Positions 23,400 to 35,800 of a stretch of 64,000 bases of DNA are shown here, piece after piece. Origin of the DNA: Hofstenia miamia (taxonomy: Eukaryota; Xenacoelomorpha; Acoela); assembly GCA_004352715.1 (NCBI GenBank), contig SCFE01000045.1:423236-487235 (forward strand). The letters are read 5' to 3'. Numbering within the stretch: position 1 is the stretch's first letter; the number at the start of each line of letters is the position of its first letter. A program made the translations under genes and the position numbers. The notes under the pieces are model-generated. The model saw nothing but the letters and a program-made list of their open reading frames with translations. It ran no database searches and was not told where the DNA came from.

Positions 23400-25060
23400 A
23401 TATATTTTCACATTTTTGATATTGGATGTGTTTTTCCATAAACTACTTAAATTTTTAAACATTATTCAAGAATTCATTGGGAGATTTTAAGTTCTGCAAT
23501 TCGAACTGTAGCAATAAGTTTTTTATTCTATTATGGATGAGCCACCTAATTTTAATAAGATTTTTCTCGTCAATCGTAATTGTTGCATCTTTGTAGCTGA
23601 ACAATAATATATGAAGAACATTCTCAATATACAAAATCAAAAGAATTTGGTTGTATCCAATTTTTCTTGGACATGCAGTTTTAGAAGAATTGAATTTTAA
23701 AAATGTTCGTAGTACGTAAGAGCTCATGTCAATACTCATTTTCGAAGTTAAAATCTGAAAAGCAACAATTATTCATTTTAATAAAAACATTAAACTAAGA
23801 GATATATTTCGCTCAACTTGAGCATCGTCAATTTACAAAATTTTCCCTCTAAAAATGCATTATATAATTAAAATTTTTTACAGTTTTTTATGAAGGTGTT
23901 AAGTTGCCCCGTGCCTTACTATCTGTATATAAAAAACGAAATTGTGAAAGTTCGTTGTTGATACCAATGCCCTTTAAACTTATATTTCCATAAACATTAA
24001 AAAAATTAAAAATTTGGAATATACAATGAAAAATACAATTTAGAATAAATTTTCAATGTTAATTGCAACAATGCTTTCCTATACAACAAAAAATGACTTT
24101 GCTGATGCATACTAATGAATTTAAAAAGAAAACGTATATAATTGAACCAATTGGGTATAAGCGAAAATGAAAAACCCAATTCCAAGTCGTCATGATTTCT
24201 CGCAACAGTTGATACTCACGTCGTCCGCAACTCACAGCGAACTTAAGATTTTCTCGTAGTATGCAGAGCTGCAATTTGCTCGGGTCGGCCTAATAACTTA
24301 ATTGGTATTTGAAATACAAAAAATCACCTGAAAACGGAAACTTTGATAAAAAGCATTCTCTTTAAATTTAATGTTGGCTGGTGCGATACTTCTACCATCT
24401 AAATTTTGGATGCTACAAGCAAAAAAACGTTTCTGAAATCACCCAGTTTGTTTTGATGTAATTTTAGTAATTGAATATATAAGAACTGATATGTTCTCTA
24501 AATATATGAAGAATCAGTGCAATCCTCGTAAAAATTAGTTGTGGCAATGCTTATACTACTAATATAGTGGTGGCTGTAGGAAGAGATGTTGAAACGTGAC
24601 ATATTTGATACCTTGGTCGTAGTGCATAGTACTCATCAGGTGGTTGCAACATTTTAAAGGGATTTCTTCAAGAAATAGCATTATTATAATTACTCTAAAT
24701 ATGAGTACTTTTTCACCTTATGGTATTCAGGCCACCTAAGTATGATTAGTGCTTTGCATGCAAGCATACATTTAAAGGTTAATAAACAAAAATACAAACA
24801 TTATATTTACTACCTCTTTTGATAAGGGATATGCAGAAAATTATTATTTTCCTTAAAACAAATTGTTGTAGTAGAAGAAATTATTAACATTTTAAAGGAA
24901 ATTCGTATAAAAACTTGTCAAAAATGTTTTAGTGAATCTCGAGTAGTTTTGTAGAACGTGTATGAATACATGTACATATATATATATTTAAATAAACACA
25001 CATTTCACTTTCATATAGAATTAATTTTTAAAAAAATGTTTGGAAAATAGAGTAGCAGAA
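23400..25060. other. Intergenic AT-rich stretch
   Basis: No gene supported. 23880-24010 resembles other places in the window (34220, 42540): it carries a gttcgttgttgat block followed by ctttaaact and tatattt, part of a dispersed repeat family. Confidence 0.4.
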
Positions 25061-25076
25061 TATAAATGCTCTTGTT

Positions 25077-25830
25077 GTGGTTATTTTCTTACTTCCATCT
25101 ATTGTTCTACAAAAAGTATCAAACAGAAATAAGACACAAGAGAACTTAGAGCATCTTCGTAGACGACTAAATAAATGGTTCAAAGGCAACATTAAGGACT
25201 TAATAATCGAAGCTAAAACTATACAAGAGAGGCTAAAGTCATCGGTGACCAATAAATTCTGCACAGCCAAAAAATTTGCGAATTTAGTAACCAAGGGAAA
25301 CTCAAAAGTGCAACATCATTACTTGAAAATGAAACTAAAAAATTTCCCTTAACAGTTACTGATAAAATTGTTCGAGCCTTAGAATCAAAACAACCTGATG
25401 CCCAAACTTTGAAAGATGAAGCTATTGAAAGTGACACTCATGTTTTTCCTAGTGCTATTTTTTCCGAGATAACAGGAGAAACGATTAAAAAATGTGCATT
25501 GCGATGCTCTGGAGGTGCTGGTTAGAAAGTCTTGGAGCTAAAATAATTTCGACATCTTCCGTATTTCGCCCACATTCTGATAATGTGTGCGATGCTTTGG
25601 CACTTTTGGCAAAGAGGCTTGCTGGTGAAAGTTTGAACCCTACCCACCCACTTATCTCTTTACACTGCTGGTCGCATGATCGCAGTTGACAAGAATCCAG
25701 GTATACGACATATTGGAATTGGTAAAATCTTTCGACGCATAACGGCATATGCAGTTCTTCAAATTCTAAAGTAAAATATCATAGAATCTTGTGGTGCACT
25801 GCAGACAGCCGCAGGTCACTCAGCTGGTAA
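25077..25830 (+). pseudogene. Reverse transcriptase of an invertebrate retroelement, truncated and frameshifted
   Basis: Pieces in order on the plus strand: ENLEHLRRRLNKWFKGNIKD, NKFCTAKKFANLVTKGN, then after a frameshift TDKIVRALESKQPDAQTLKD, PSAIFSEITGETIKKCALRC, FRPHSDNVCDALALLAKRL, and finally VDKNPGIRHIGIGKIFRRIT and ALQTAAGHSAG. The last blocks match the DKNPGVRPIGIGEVLRRI and LQ..AG..SG pattern I know from a common RT family of cnidarian and other invertebrate retroelements. The sequence stops before the catalytic xxDD region, so this is a 5' fragment. Family name uncertain. Confidence 0.75.
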
Positions 25831-25853
25831 GTAGTATGAAGAGACTCGTATTC

Positions 25854-25985
25854 GTGTCACTTTTTTCTGATTGGTCGAGAGGTGGCTGTCACTTTTTTCT
25901 GATTGGTCGAGAGGGTTGGTCTTTGACCTGAGACGCCGTGGATATTGCCGATGGTGTTGTACTGACGTCATGGAAGTCATGTACT
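25854..25985. repeat. CCAAT/CRE-like repeat module, copy 1
   Basis: A 32-bp unit containing ctgattggtcgagag is duplicated in tandem (25856-25882 and 25888-25914). It is followed by cgtggatattgccgatgg (25936-25953) and the palindrome TGACGTCA (25963-25970). The same set of motifs recurs at 55157-55221. Confidence 0.7.
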
Positions 25986-26029
25986 TTTACTAGTTTTTGT
26001 GTTATGTGGTCTAATTTAGTTTGCATTTT

Positions 26030-26120
26030 TTACTTTCCCACATTAACTTACTTTACATGTATTACTTTCCTACATTAACTTACTTTACATGTATTACTTT
26101 CCCACATTACCTTACATTTT
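26030..26120. repeat. 32-bp tandem repeat, about 2.7 copies
   Basis: A unit containing cccacattaacttactttac repeats with a 32-bp period (26041, 26073 and 26105 are equivalent positions). Confidence 0.85.
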
Positions 26121-26179
26121 TTTAGTACAGCATTGCAACACTGTCACTGGTATATGATAAAATATATTAATAATTTAAT

Positions 26180-26990
26180 CTAATGATGTTAAAAATTCTC
26201 AAAAAACCTTTATATTTACAATGAAATATAGCAACTATCTCAATTTAAACAAATGATGTTCAAATTTACAATAAAATGGTTTTTGTTTACAATGAAATAT
26301 ATGACTTATCTCAATTTAAGTTAATGATGTTAAAAATTTATATAAAAAACGTTATTATTTAGAAAAAATATATAAACAACTACAATTTAAATAAATGATA
26401 TCAAAAGTTTACAACAAAAAACATTTTTATTTACGATAAAATATATAAATGATTACAATTTAAGCAAATGGTGTAAAAATTTACAATAAATACGTTTTTA
26501 TCTGCAATAAAGTATATAAGTGATTACAATTTAAAATAATGATGTAAAAAATTTACATAAAAAATGTTTTTATTTACGATGAAGTATATAAATTATCTCA
26601 ATTTAAACTAATGATGCTAAAAATTTACATAAAAACGTTTTCATTTATAATGACACATACAAATTATTACAATTTAGCCAAATGATGTTAAAAATTTACA
26701 ACAAAATACGTTTATATTTAATATGAAGCACATAAACGATTAGAATTTATGCAAATGATGTAAAAATTTACAACATAAATCGTTTTATTTACGATGAAGC
26801 ATATAAGCGTTTACAATTTAGGCAAATGCGGTAAAAATTAACAATTTTATTTGCGATGAAATACTTTGACGATTACAATTTAAATATATCCTTAAAAAAT
26901 GTGAGATAAAACGTTTATATTTACGATGAAACACATAAAAAATGACAATTTAACCAAGTGATGTAAAACTTTGTTCGTCAAAAGTATAAT
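26180..26990. repeat. ~71-bp minisatellite, about 11 degenerate copies
   Basis: The block aatgatgttaaaaattta recurs at about 26182, 26252, 26322, 26393, 26466, 26537, 26610, 26681, 26753 and 26824, with weaker copies to 26957. Between these are equivalents of tttatttacgatgaa and attacaattta. Copies differ by 15-30%, so it is old. No coding frame runs through it. Confidence 0.9.
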
Positions 26991-28400
26991 TTGTTACGAA
27001 AATAAAATTTGAATATACAATAAAGAATGATCGAATTTAAGTGTATGTACTGTTTTCTTTCTCATTTTTGAAACGTTATATTAATACTGTCATGAAATTT
27101 TCACTTTATTCATTGCCTCTGACTATTGATGTGTTGACGTGAAACTTATTCCGCATTGTAAGCTATTTTTACATTTTAATAAGTTAATATTACTAACTTT
27201 CTTTCATGTGATTACAATATATTTTAAAATTTTATAATGTTTGTGCCCGTTAATTATCTTTGTTAACAAAAATTTACATTAAAGTTGTGGAAATTATATT
27301 ATTAAAGGGAATTAATTTCTAATCACACATATATTTCTAAAATTTCAATCTCTATGATTTTAAAACTTTTATATACAATTGGGTTAAACCCGGTTTTCCG
27401 ATTGCATATTGCGAGATAAATATCTTATACTTGAATTCAATGAGAAAACCGCCTTGAAGTATTTATTTCATTTTACTTCAGGCCTAGGTGCAAGCTGCTT
27501 AGTAGGACTACAATTTTGTTCTTCTTGGCACCTATGAAATGAGAGCAATGTTATTGCTGTGATAAAAAAATTCGTGAACTGAATACTTTTTCATACATTT
27601 CTGTCAAATATGATGTCAATTCTTCCCTATATTTCTCATTGAAAGGTCATTTTTATGATCTTTCAAGGTCCAGTTAATGAGCTGTGAAACAGCTATCTGA
27701 TAGATGTCGAGGGCAATTTCATTCATTATGTTCTTTTAATAAGCGTTTAACTGCTCTTCCATTAAAATTTCATCATAAATATCCGAACCAGAAACTAATT
27801 GATCTCACAATATGTAGAGAAATCTTAAAAGGTCATCTCAAATTTTAAATTGGTAAATCTTTGGCATAACTAAAATGGCAATCGAATTGTCGACACTTTG
27901 GTAGATTAGTCAAAAGCAGCGGGAAAATTGATATCTAAATCTGAAATGTAAACAATGAATTTGCATAAATTACAAAATCTTAGGAATTGATATGGCCAAA
28001 ATTTAGCAAGCATGTTTTGCAGTGCAAATTTGCAATTCCAAAAAATGTAGTAGCTTGGGACTTTGAGGGTTAGGTTATTGGTCTTTGTCAATCTTTAATG
28101 ATTTGCAAGTAATAATTGTCTACATAGTTTTTTTTCAAGAAAAAATTCCAAACTAGAATATAGTTAATATATATATATATATATATCCTCAATCTCTATA
28201 ACCAATTTGTGCAACTCTTCAAAGTGGATATCAATAATAAAATGAAGAAGTTACTTATAACTAAATCAAGCAGTTAACTAGACATTATGAGAACAATCGG
28301 CATTGAAATAATAAAACTAATCCTGAACAGAAAAACATAGCATACTTATAAATTACATCTATCTTCTGACTTTGCAAACGGCACGCCATAATAGCAATTT
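26991..28400. other. Intergenic AT-rich stretch
   Basis: No supported gene or element apart from a (TA)n run at about 28166-28186. Confidence 0.4.
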
Positions 28401-28414
28401 TTAACATTCTTGCA

Positions 28415-28545
28415 TTAAAGCATGTTCCCCAATAGACTTGCATATTCTTCATGATCTCCTAATTTGCAAATAGGTTTGGAGAAAATTCTTTGTAAATATG
28501 GAGAAACGGTATGTCCCTTAAAAATGACGTCTGACTGTTTAATGT
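28415..28545. repeat. Diverged copy of the TTAA-flanked repeat family
   Basis: Resembles the right part of the element at 30386-30881: catgttccccaatagacttg, gatctcctaatttgcaaata, ggtttggagaaaattctttg, then aaacggtatgtccctt and an end near ctgtttaatgttaa. Confidence 0.5.
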
Positions 28546-29002
28546 TAATACAATGATGAGCTTCTTTTATTAAATTTGATATTAATTTTAAAATGTCAAA
28601 AACAGTTCTATCTTAGAAACTTAATTTATATCTTGTTGCAAGTGCTACCATATTATCATATTTTTGTCATTAAATTATTTATTGTAGTAATAAAGTTTGT
28701 GAATGGAATCTATAATTTGTCTGAATGATGTTGTGAAAATACTTTCAATTATTTTTGGAAATGCGGGTTTCTTAGTACTTAGGAATTTAATTTGAAGCTC
28801 ATAGATAATCTGTAATTAGTAACGAATTCAAATTTTCAGAGAAATTTACAATTTTTGTCATTAGTAAAATTAAACGAATGTAAAATTTATTATAGTAATT
28901 AATAATAGTTTTTAAACCTTTTTACATTAAAATTATATTTATAAATAGAAGGAATTATATATCTTTGCGTCAACTGTTTTTGGATTTTTTATACTATATT
29001 GT

Positions 29003-29008
29003 TTTATT
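29003..29008 (-). promoter_or_regulatory. Possible poly(A) signal of the receptor gene
   Basis: AATAAA on the minus strand, 24 nt after the stop codon at 29033. Confidence 0.45.
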
Positions 29009-29032
29009 ACACAAAATTTTTACACTTCTATT

Positions 29033-32000
29033 TTAAACAAAAAGCACACTGTCTTTTAAGTTTGAAGTAAATACAAAAATAACGTAAATGAAAATAAAAA
29101 GAAATGCAATAGCAAATATTTTGTCGATGAGTGCTGCAACCTTCAGCCATTCCTAAACACAACTTTCAATAATGTGAAAGAAAATTTAATAGAAAAATGC
29201 ATGTATGATGTAATGTCAATATAAATGTATCTAATCTATAAATTTGCTAAAAATAGGGACAAAGTGATTGTCGTGATCAGTATTAAGTTATAAACCCAGT
29301 AATTAGACTGGAGGAAATTTCATGAATGTAGTAAACTGTAATTTATAATTTTTACCAAATAAATATCGAAGTTGCATGTCTATAATAGTGATATTGATGT
29401 TTTGATACTTAATTCCGGTTCATTCGAGGATCTTGGCAATATTGCGGATGTGGTATTGTATTGCAATCAAAGATAATATGACACATTAAAATTTGAAGGG
29501 CTGTTAAAATTTATGGTACTGGATATGCAGTCAAAATATTAAACTCTCCATAAATTTGAGTTGGCATTAGATTGATTAACGATTGTAAATTACGCTCGTA
29601 AAATATATATGAGAGCTTGATTCGGTAACTTGTAGAGAATTTTTACAAATTGGGAAATTTTACTAAGCAACGTTCAAAATTCTACAGTTTAAATACAAAT
29701 ATGTTCATAATTATCTACATGCATTGCCTTAAATTAAAAATGTCGCAATTATCAGAAAAGTACATTGTTATAAATAAACGTATTTTCATACCGACTGTAA
29801 GCAATAGCATCGTTCCACAACACTTGTGAAGAAAAAATAATTCATCATAGTCAACAAGGTTTTTACACCGTGAAATTTTGTCTTCATGTTTTTCTTAATT
29901 TATATCTGTAATTAATAAACTCTAACAACGTAAATCTACATTCACTTGTTGTCTCGCATCTATCAACGCTATTAGCATCTAATATGTAATAGGAAATTAT
30001 AGTAACAATTGCTTTTTCTAAGCAAATTACACTTTTTTATACATGTTAATGTATTTTAAAAACGAAAGTATTCTTGTATTAATTATTTCCTCTATTGTTA
30101 AAACATGGATATTTAAAAAGTCTGACAAAATCAAAAATAACTAAATTAAAGAATTATGAAAACATTTTTTTGTTTTCAACAATGTCGAAATTATAAAAAT
30201 ATAAAAAGTGAGTTAAGAAACAGATTAAATTCTATTGCAAATCTGAATCTATGATGGATATATTTGGCCTCATCTTATTAATTAGTACTTCATTTCTAAG
30301 TAAAAAGTAATTCAATACAATGAAGTGCTAAAGACTTAGTACATTCTTTTTAGAAACTACATATTAATAACATTTGGAATTTTAACCTTAAAGTGCCCGG
30401 AGATTTCTAAAAATTTTTCGTGATCATATAACTATTTTTTAAATGATTACAGCTCAAAAACTTTTAACGCTATGCTCAATCTGAAAGCACCACGTGGTAG
30501 AAGAGAGTTTCTCCTCTTTTTCTTTGGCTCATATGCGCGATCCGACTCTGTTCCATCGAGGAGACCTCTGACTTTTGAATGTCTTTGCACGCATCAAGAA
30601 ACAGTCAAGTTCTTTGTAAATACATGAACATTAGTAATAGAGACAACTTAAATCTTTTAAAAAAATTTGAAATTTTCAAAGAAAAATTGTAAACCTTTCT
30701 AACAACTTCAGCAAAAGCAATACGGCTTAACAAATATTTTCAATATTTCATTAAAACATGTCCTCCTATATGTTTGTCCATGACTCGCGATTTCCAAATT
30801 TGCTAAGAGGTTTGTAAAAAATTCTTTGTAACTGTGGAAAAAACGGTTTATCCTTCAAAATGGACGCTAGGCACTTTAAGGTTAAGGGGTATTCGGGCAA
30901 CAGTCTTCCCCTTTATCTAAGCATGCTTTTAATAACGCTAAAAGAGATATATCTAATTTCTGATGACAATAGTGAAAAAATTAAATTATGTTTTTAGTTA
31001 GAATAATTATTTGGCTTATCACATACATTGAAATTCGCACTGGATTCCTCATTGCCTTCCATAATTCTGCGAATGGTTTTAATATCTTCTCCAATAGCAT
31101 CCATGTTGTTGTCAGATTTAGGCATTTGTGTTAAATAAATGTCACTACCATTTTCGGAAGATATTTCTACATCACTCTTCTTGGTCCATTTCCTAAACCC
31201 AATGCAAAAAACAAAACCTACATAGTATAAGAAAATATGTAAATATTTTGGAATGGGAGGCGCTTTTCCAGATTCTTGAAGAAAGCGGGTTGTGAAGATG
31301 GCTACTAATAGTGATCCTGCAACCATTCCCGTAACTACAGAGTTTACCTAAACACAACAATTTATTTAGGATTTTGAATTATTCAATCAATAGTCAGGAA
31401 CAATAATTGATAACGAATTACAGCAATTGAATCTATATAAGCAAAATGAAAGAGAATAATAGAATATATTGGAAATGCATAAAAGTTTGTTATATGCTGA
31501 GTTATAAGTCCCAGTCCATGCCCCTATTCTGTGGTTCTACAGCCCACCACAGTCTAGTCCTGTTGTCAATCAAGTCTCATGGCATTTACCAGGAGCAAAT
31601 ACTTCAATGACTAGGTTTGGATAAAATCATAGCAGTCATGCATTGGGAACTAATGAGACCATAGCCTGGAATCAATTCTAATGGGACTAAACGGGGAACC
31701 AATAAATTCTAGCACCACCGAACGTAAAAAAATGTGTTGCAAAAAATGTAGCTAAAAAAACTGTAATCTATTTAAAATTCAATATGGTAGTTACAAACTA
31801 TTCGAATATTGCATATTTCCGAACAGTATTTAAAAATTATAAACAACTGACAAGTTCAGGATTATGTTAGCTTATTTTTTGAGTTGAAATAAGTCCCGAG
31901 CCCCAAAATCTTTTTCCTTTGGGTGCCGAAATTTTAACAGTAATCCCTTTATAATGGGAAGAATCTTCCATATTGTTATTAGACAAAAGTAGAAAATAAG

Positions 32001-32845
32001 AATGCTCTGCCATGATAGATGTCAAACAATATTTGTTAATCGAATTAATGTTAACAGCAAAATTGTTGCCAATAATAGTTGAAGTCAATTTGGTTATTTA
32101 CGATGATAAACACAAATGCATTTTATATGATATGCATCTACTAACAATTTGTAGTAAAAAGGACTTATAGATCTTATAAAATAATAGATATCAGATTATA
32201 TTTACCGTTAGCAACTATTGCATAGGGAAACACATTATTTCTGTTTTTAGATAAGTAATCAAATTTTCTACAGTATCATCAGTTATTCTATATTTTATCA
32301 GTAAACTCACGGCCTTGGTTAACTCCATTTAAATGAACATAAAAACATAATAGAATGAGACAGTGTCTTACCCACGTTATCAATGGAACCTTTTGAGAAG
32401 TTGCGGGTACAGCTTCTGCAATTACTAAGGAATTTACACAAAGTGTTAAAAAAATAGTTACACCAAAATCGACCTTGCCACCAGACTGAACGGGGAGGAA
32501 GAAAATCAGTAAGGAAAGAACACTGATCAAAACCGTTGGCGCGACAATGTTCAAAAAGTACGGTTTCCATTGTCGGCGTAGAGTAATAGTGAAAATGAAC
32601 AACTTTTGCGGATACAGTAAGATATTTGTTTCAGCTTGCTCACTCACAGGTTCTTCAACATTCCATCCGTTGGATGCACGCTCAAGAGTCTAAATTGAAA
32701 AATTTCTTCGCAATTAAATTAGTAATGCAACTATGAAAAAATATGTAATATCTTAAAATTGTTAAGGACTCTATCTAGAATACACTTAAGCAATCAGCAG
32801 GTACATATTTTGAGCAAAATAATGCATTTTGTATCGAAAGCCTTC

Positions 32846-32893
<48 letters not shown>

Positions 32894-35800
32894 CGCTATG
32901 TACCTTAGTTTTTGAAAAACTGCGGTACATAGAGCTAAAAAAGTCCATAGCGCTAATTTGACAATTGGTTTCAATTTTTGCTAGATATAAGTTTTCCACT
33001 TTATAATGTTATCCTCTAAATTTCATTGAAAAATCCGTTTTTCTGCGAAAATGAATATATATTAGCGCTTTGTACCATTATGTAAATATATTAGCTTTTA
33101 TACTAAAATATGTTGTTTTGTTGTTTAGATGCATGGTGGACGTTGAAAACGACCCCGATTAGTTATCTGATAGTATTTCAAATTTTTTAATTACCATATG
33201 ACACAATTAAAAACTGAGATTTCATCAAATAGTAAAGTAACAGATCAATGTCAAAAAAGAAGAAAATATCACAAATAGAATAGGAGGAAAAATGGAATTC
33301 GAACTTTTTTATCATTAGCCATTTCAATTTTGCTAAATTGTTTGAAAACACATCAACTGTTTCGTATTTTGATGCATGTGATATTTTTTTCGAATGTACG
33401 AATTTATTCTTAGTAGTACAACTTCACATTATATTATTTAAAAAGTATTTTATAGCAGCAATGTTTGAGCCAAAATGTAAAATATGAGTACTTAACCTAA
33501 AACGATAAAATAGAGAAAAAAAATGTATATCTATTTTTTGCTTTAGTACATAGAGGTAGTAGGTACATAGGGTCAGTATATGTATTGCCCTAGTGCATAG
33601 AACCAATATATTTACTATAAAATGTATATATATATATATATATATATACATATATATATAGGTTTGTAATGCCTTCAATGCATCATACAAAGCTTGATAT
33701 TTGACAAAAAGTAGACATTTGGCCATTATTTTATAACCTAAGGGAAACTTTAGCATATGAATATAAAATAGCTAATTTAAAGACTTTCATACAATTAATT
33801 AAACCTTATGCATTAAAGAGTTCCTGAGCATTCATTCGAATAAAAATAGTTATTGCATGCAAAAAATAATTGCATTTTGCCTATTTTCTAGCAATTTAAT
33901 CTTAAACAGACTACACAGCTTTTAAGTCATATAATATGACTCATGATTACTATACATTTTTATAAACGATTAGTGTTCTTGCATGTGCACGGGATGTTAA
34001 ATTTGAGAGTATTGAAATTTTAATTGAGTCGAGGGCCTATTTATAATTATAGTTGTATTTCTTTGTTATCATTAAACAGCCTAGGAATTTTAATTTTTTT
34101 AATGGTTCGTGCAAAGACTCTTAAATGGTTATAACGCAAGAACTAGTATCTGAAGCTGTAATCTTTGACTTCACTCATGGAACACTTCAATGGCTTTGGG
34201 AGGTCTATCCCATAACAAAAATACAATTAAAATTCGTTGTTGATCACACCGTCTTTAAACCTAATATTTACCTGAACACTAGATATGACTAGATATAGAA
34301 AAGTTTTTTTACAAAATAATAATTTCAAGTACATTAGGCATTGCAACACACTGCGTTACAAATTTGGAAAATTACATTAAAGTACGTTCACTGCTGGATA
34401 GGTCAATGTGTTACGAATTCCGAAGTTTCCTAATAAGCTTGGAGGAAACTTTTACATTGACACCAGCCTGCTTGAGGTTATCAACAGACAAATATTTTAA
34501 TTTACAAAATCGATTTAACTTTCTAGTTTATTTACTAGAATTCAACAATCTCAATTTGTATCATAGCGCAAAATACTTTATGTATGTAAAACATGAATGT
34601 TACTTTGCAATGTTGAAAATAAAAGCTATAAATACTAATATCATACAAAGTCTACTAGATGCGATTCTTAATAAGCGTCAAAGTTGCAATACATTAGCGA
34701 TTATCAAATTCCTTGGGCGCTAGCATGCGACCCGGAGGCCGATATTTCGCAACCGATTTTCCACATTACATTGGTGAACGTGCTTTAATATAATGTTGAA
34801 AATTTAAACTAAATTGTACTTGAAAAGATCAATTATTTTTCTTTGAATAATCCAATTTTATAAAAAAATTTTGAATTCTCTCAATTTACCTAATGCTCAA
34901 GTAAATATAAGGCCTAAAACACGTGGAATCAACAAAGAACTTTAGCTGTTTATTTATATCTAGATAGACTTCCCCAGTCTGCCCTCAAAGTCAGTGATAA
35001 CGGGGCCGAAACTCATTAGTTTTTGAGTTATAACAGATTAGGATCTTTTTTGGGAATGCTAAATTTTCATAATTTGCTGTTAAAGTTAAGTTTTTGAAAT
35101 TATTAAACTGTGTAATATTAGTATTTATGATTACACAACTGCACCACATCAGTTTTGGTATATAAGCTTATATTCAATTGGTTATAGGTTTATTTCTAAC
35201 TGCAACAAATGCCTTGAATTCATTGGTACGAATTCTTTAAGTTCAGATGATGCAAAAAAATTAACCAGATTTTTTAATGATTGATTAGTTACTTACGGGT
35301 AACACATGTGATTCAAATTCAATTTCATTTTGCATATACGTCCAACTTCCGAATTCCAAATTACACATTTGTGTATCAAATGGGAACAAATACGCGTCAA
35401 GTGAACATGCAATTGTATATAGTCTTGGTTCTGATAATGTAATATTGCCATTTCGCTGAACAATGATATTTGAAGTAACATCGCTTTCGTCATTAATTGA
35501 CCCAATTGTGTTAAAAAGCCTAATATCTGGACACCATATATTGTCACACTTAGTCCTTATTCGTGAAACATTCCCACTGGGATCATTCCATAGATGCTGA
35601 ACACGAAAGTCATTCCAAATCACCATGAGGATAGCAGCAAATGAAAATTCCCCGGTACCAATATCGACAGTGATGATCCGCAATAATCGAAAACATGCTT
35701 TCAAAACCAAAGCATCAGCATTTGTTCGCAATGGAATAGTAGTTAAATCAGAAAGATTTGCTTTAACCTCTGAAATCGCTTGGGCATATGATTCGTTCAA

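Noticed and set aside
25077-25830. A host RT-derived gene
   Set aside because: Frameshifts and truncation before the catalytic aspartates make domestication unlikely.
32786-32999. Minus-strand frames with IYIYIY runs
   Set aside because: Produced by the TA microsatellite; intronic.
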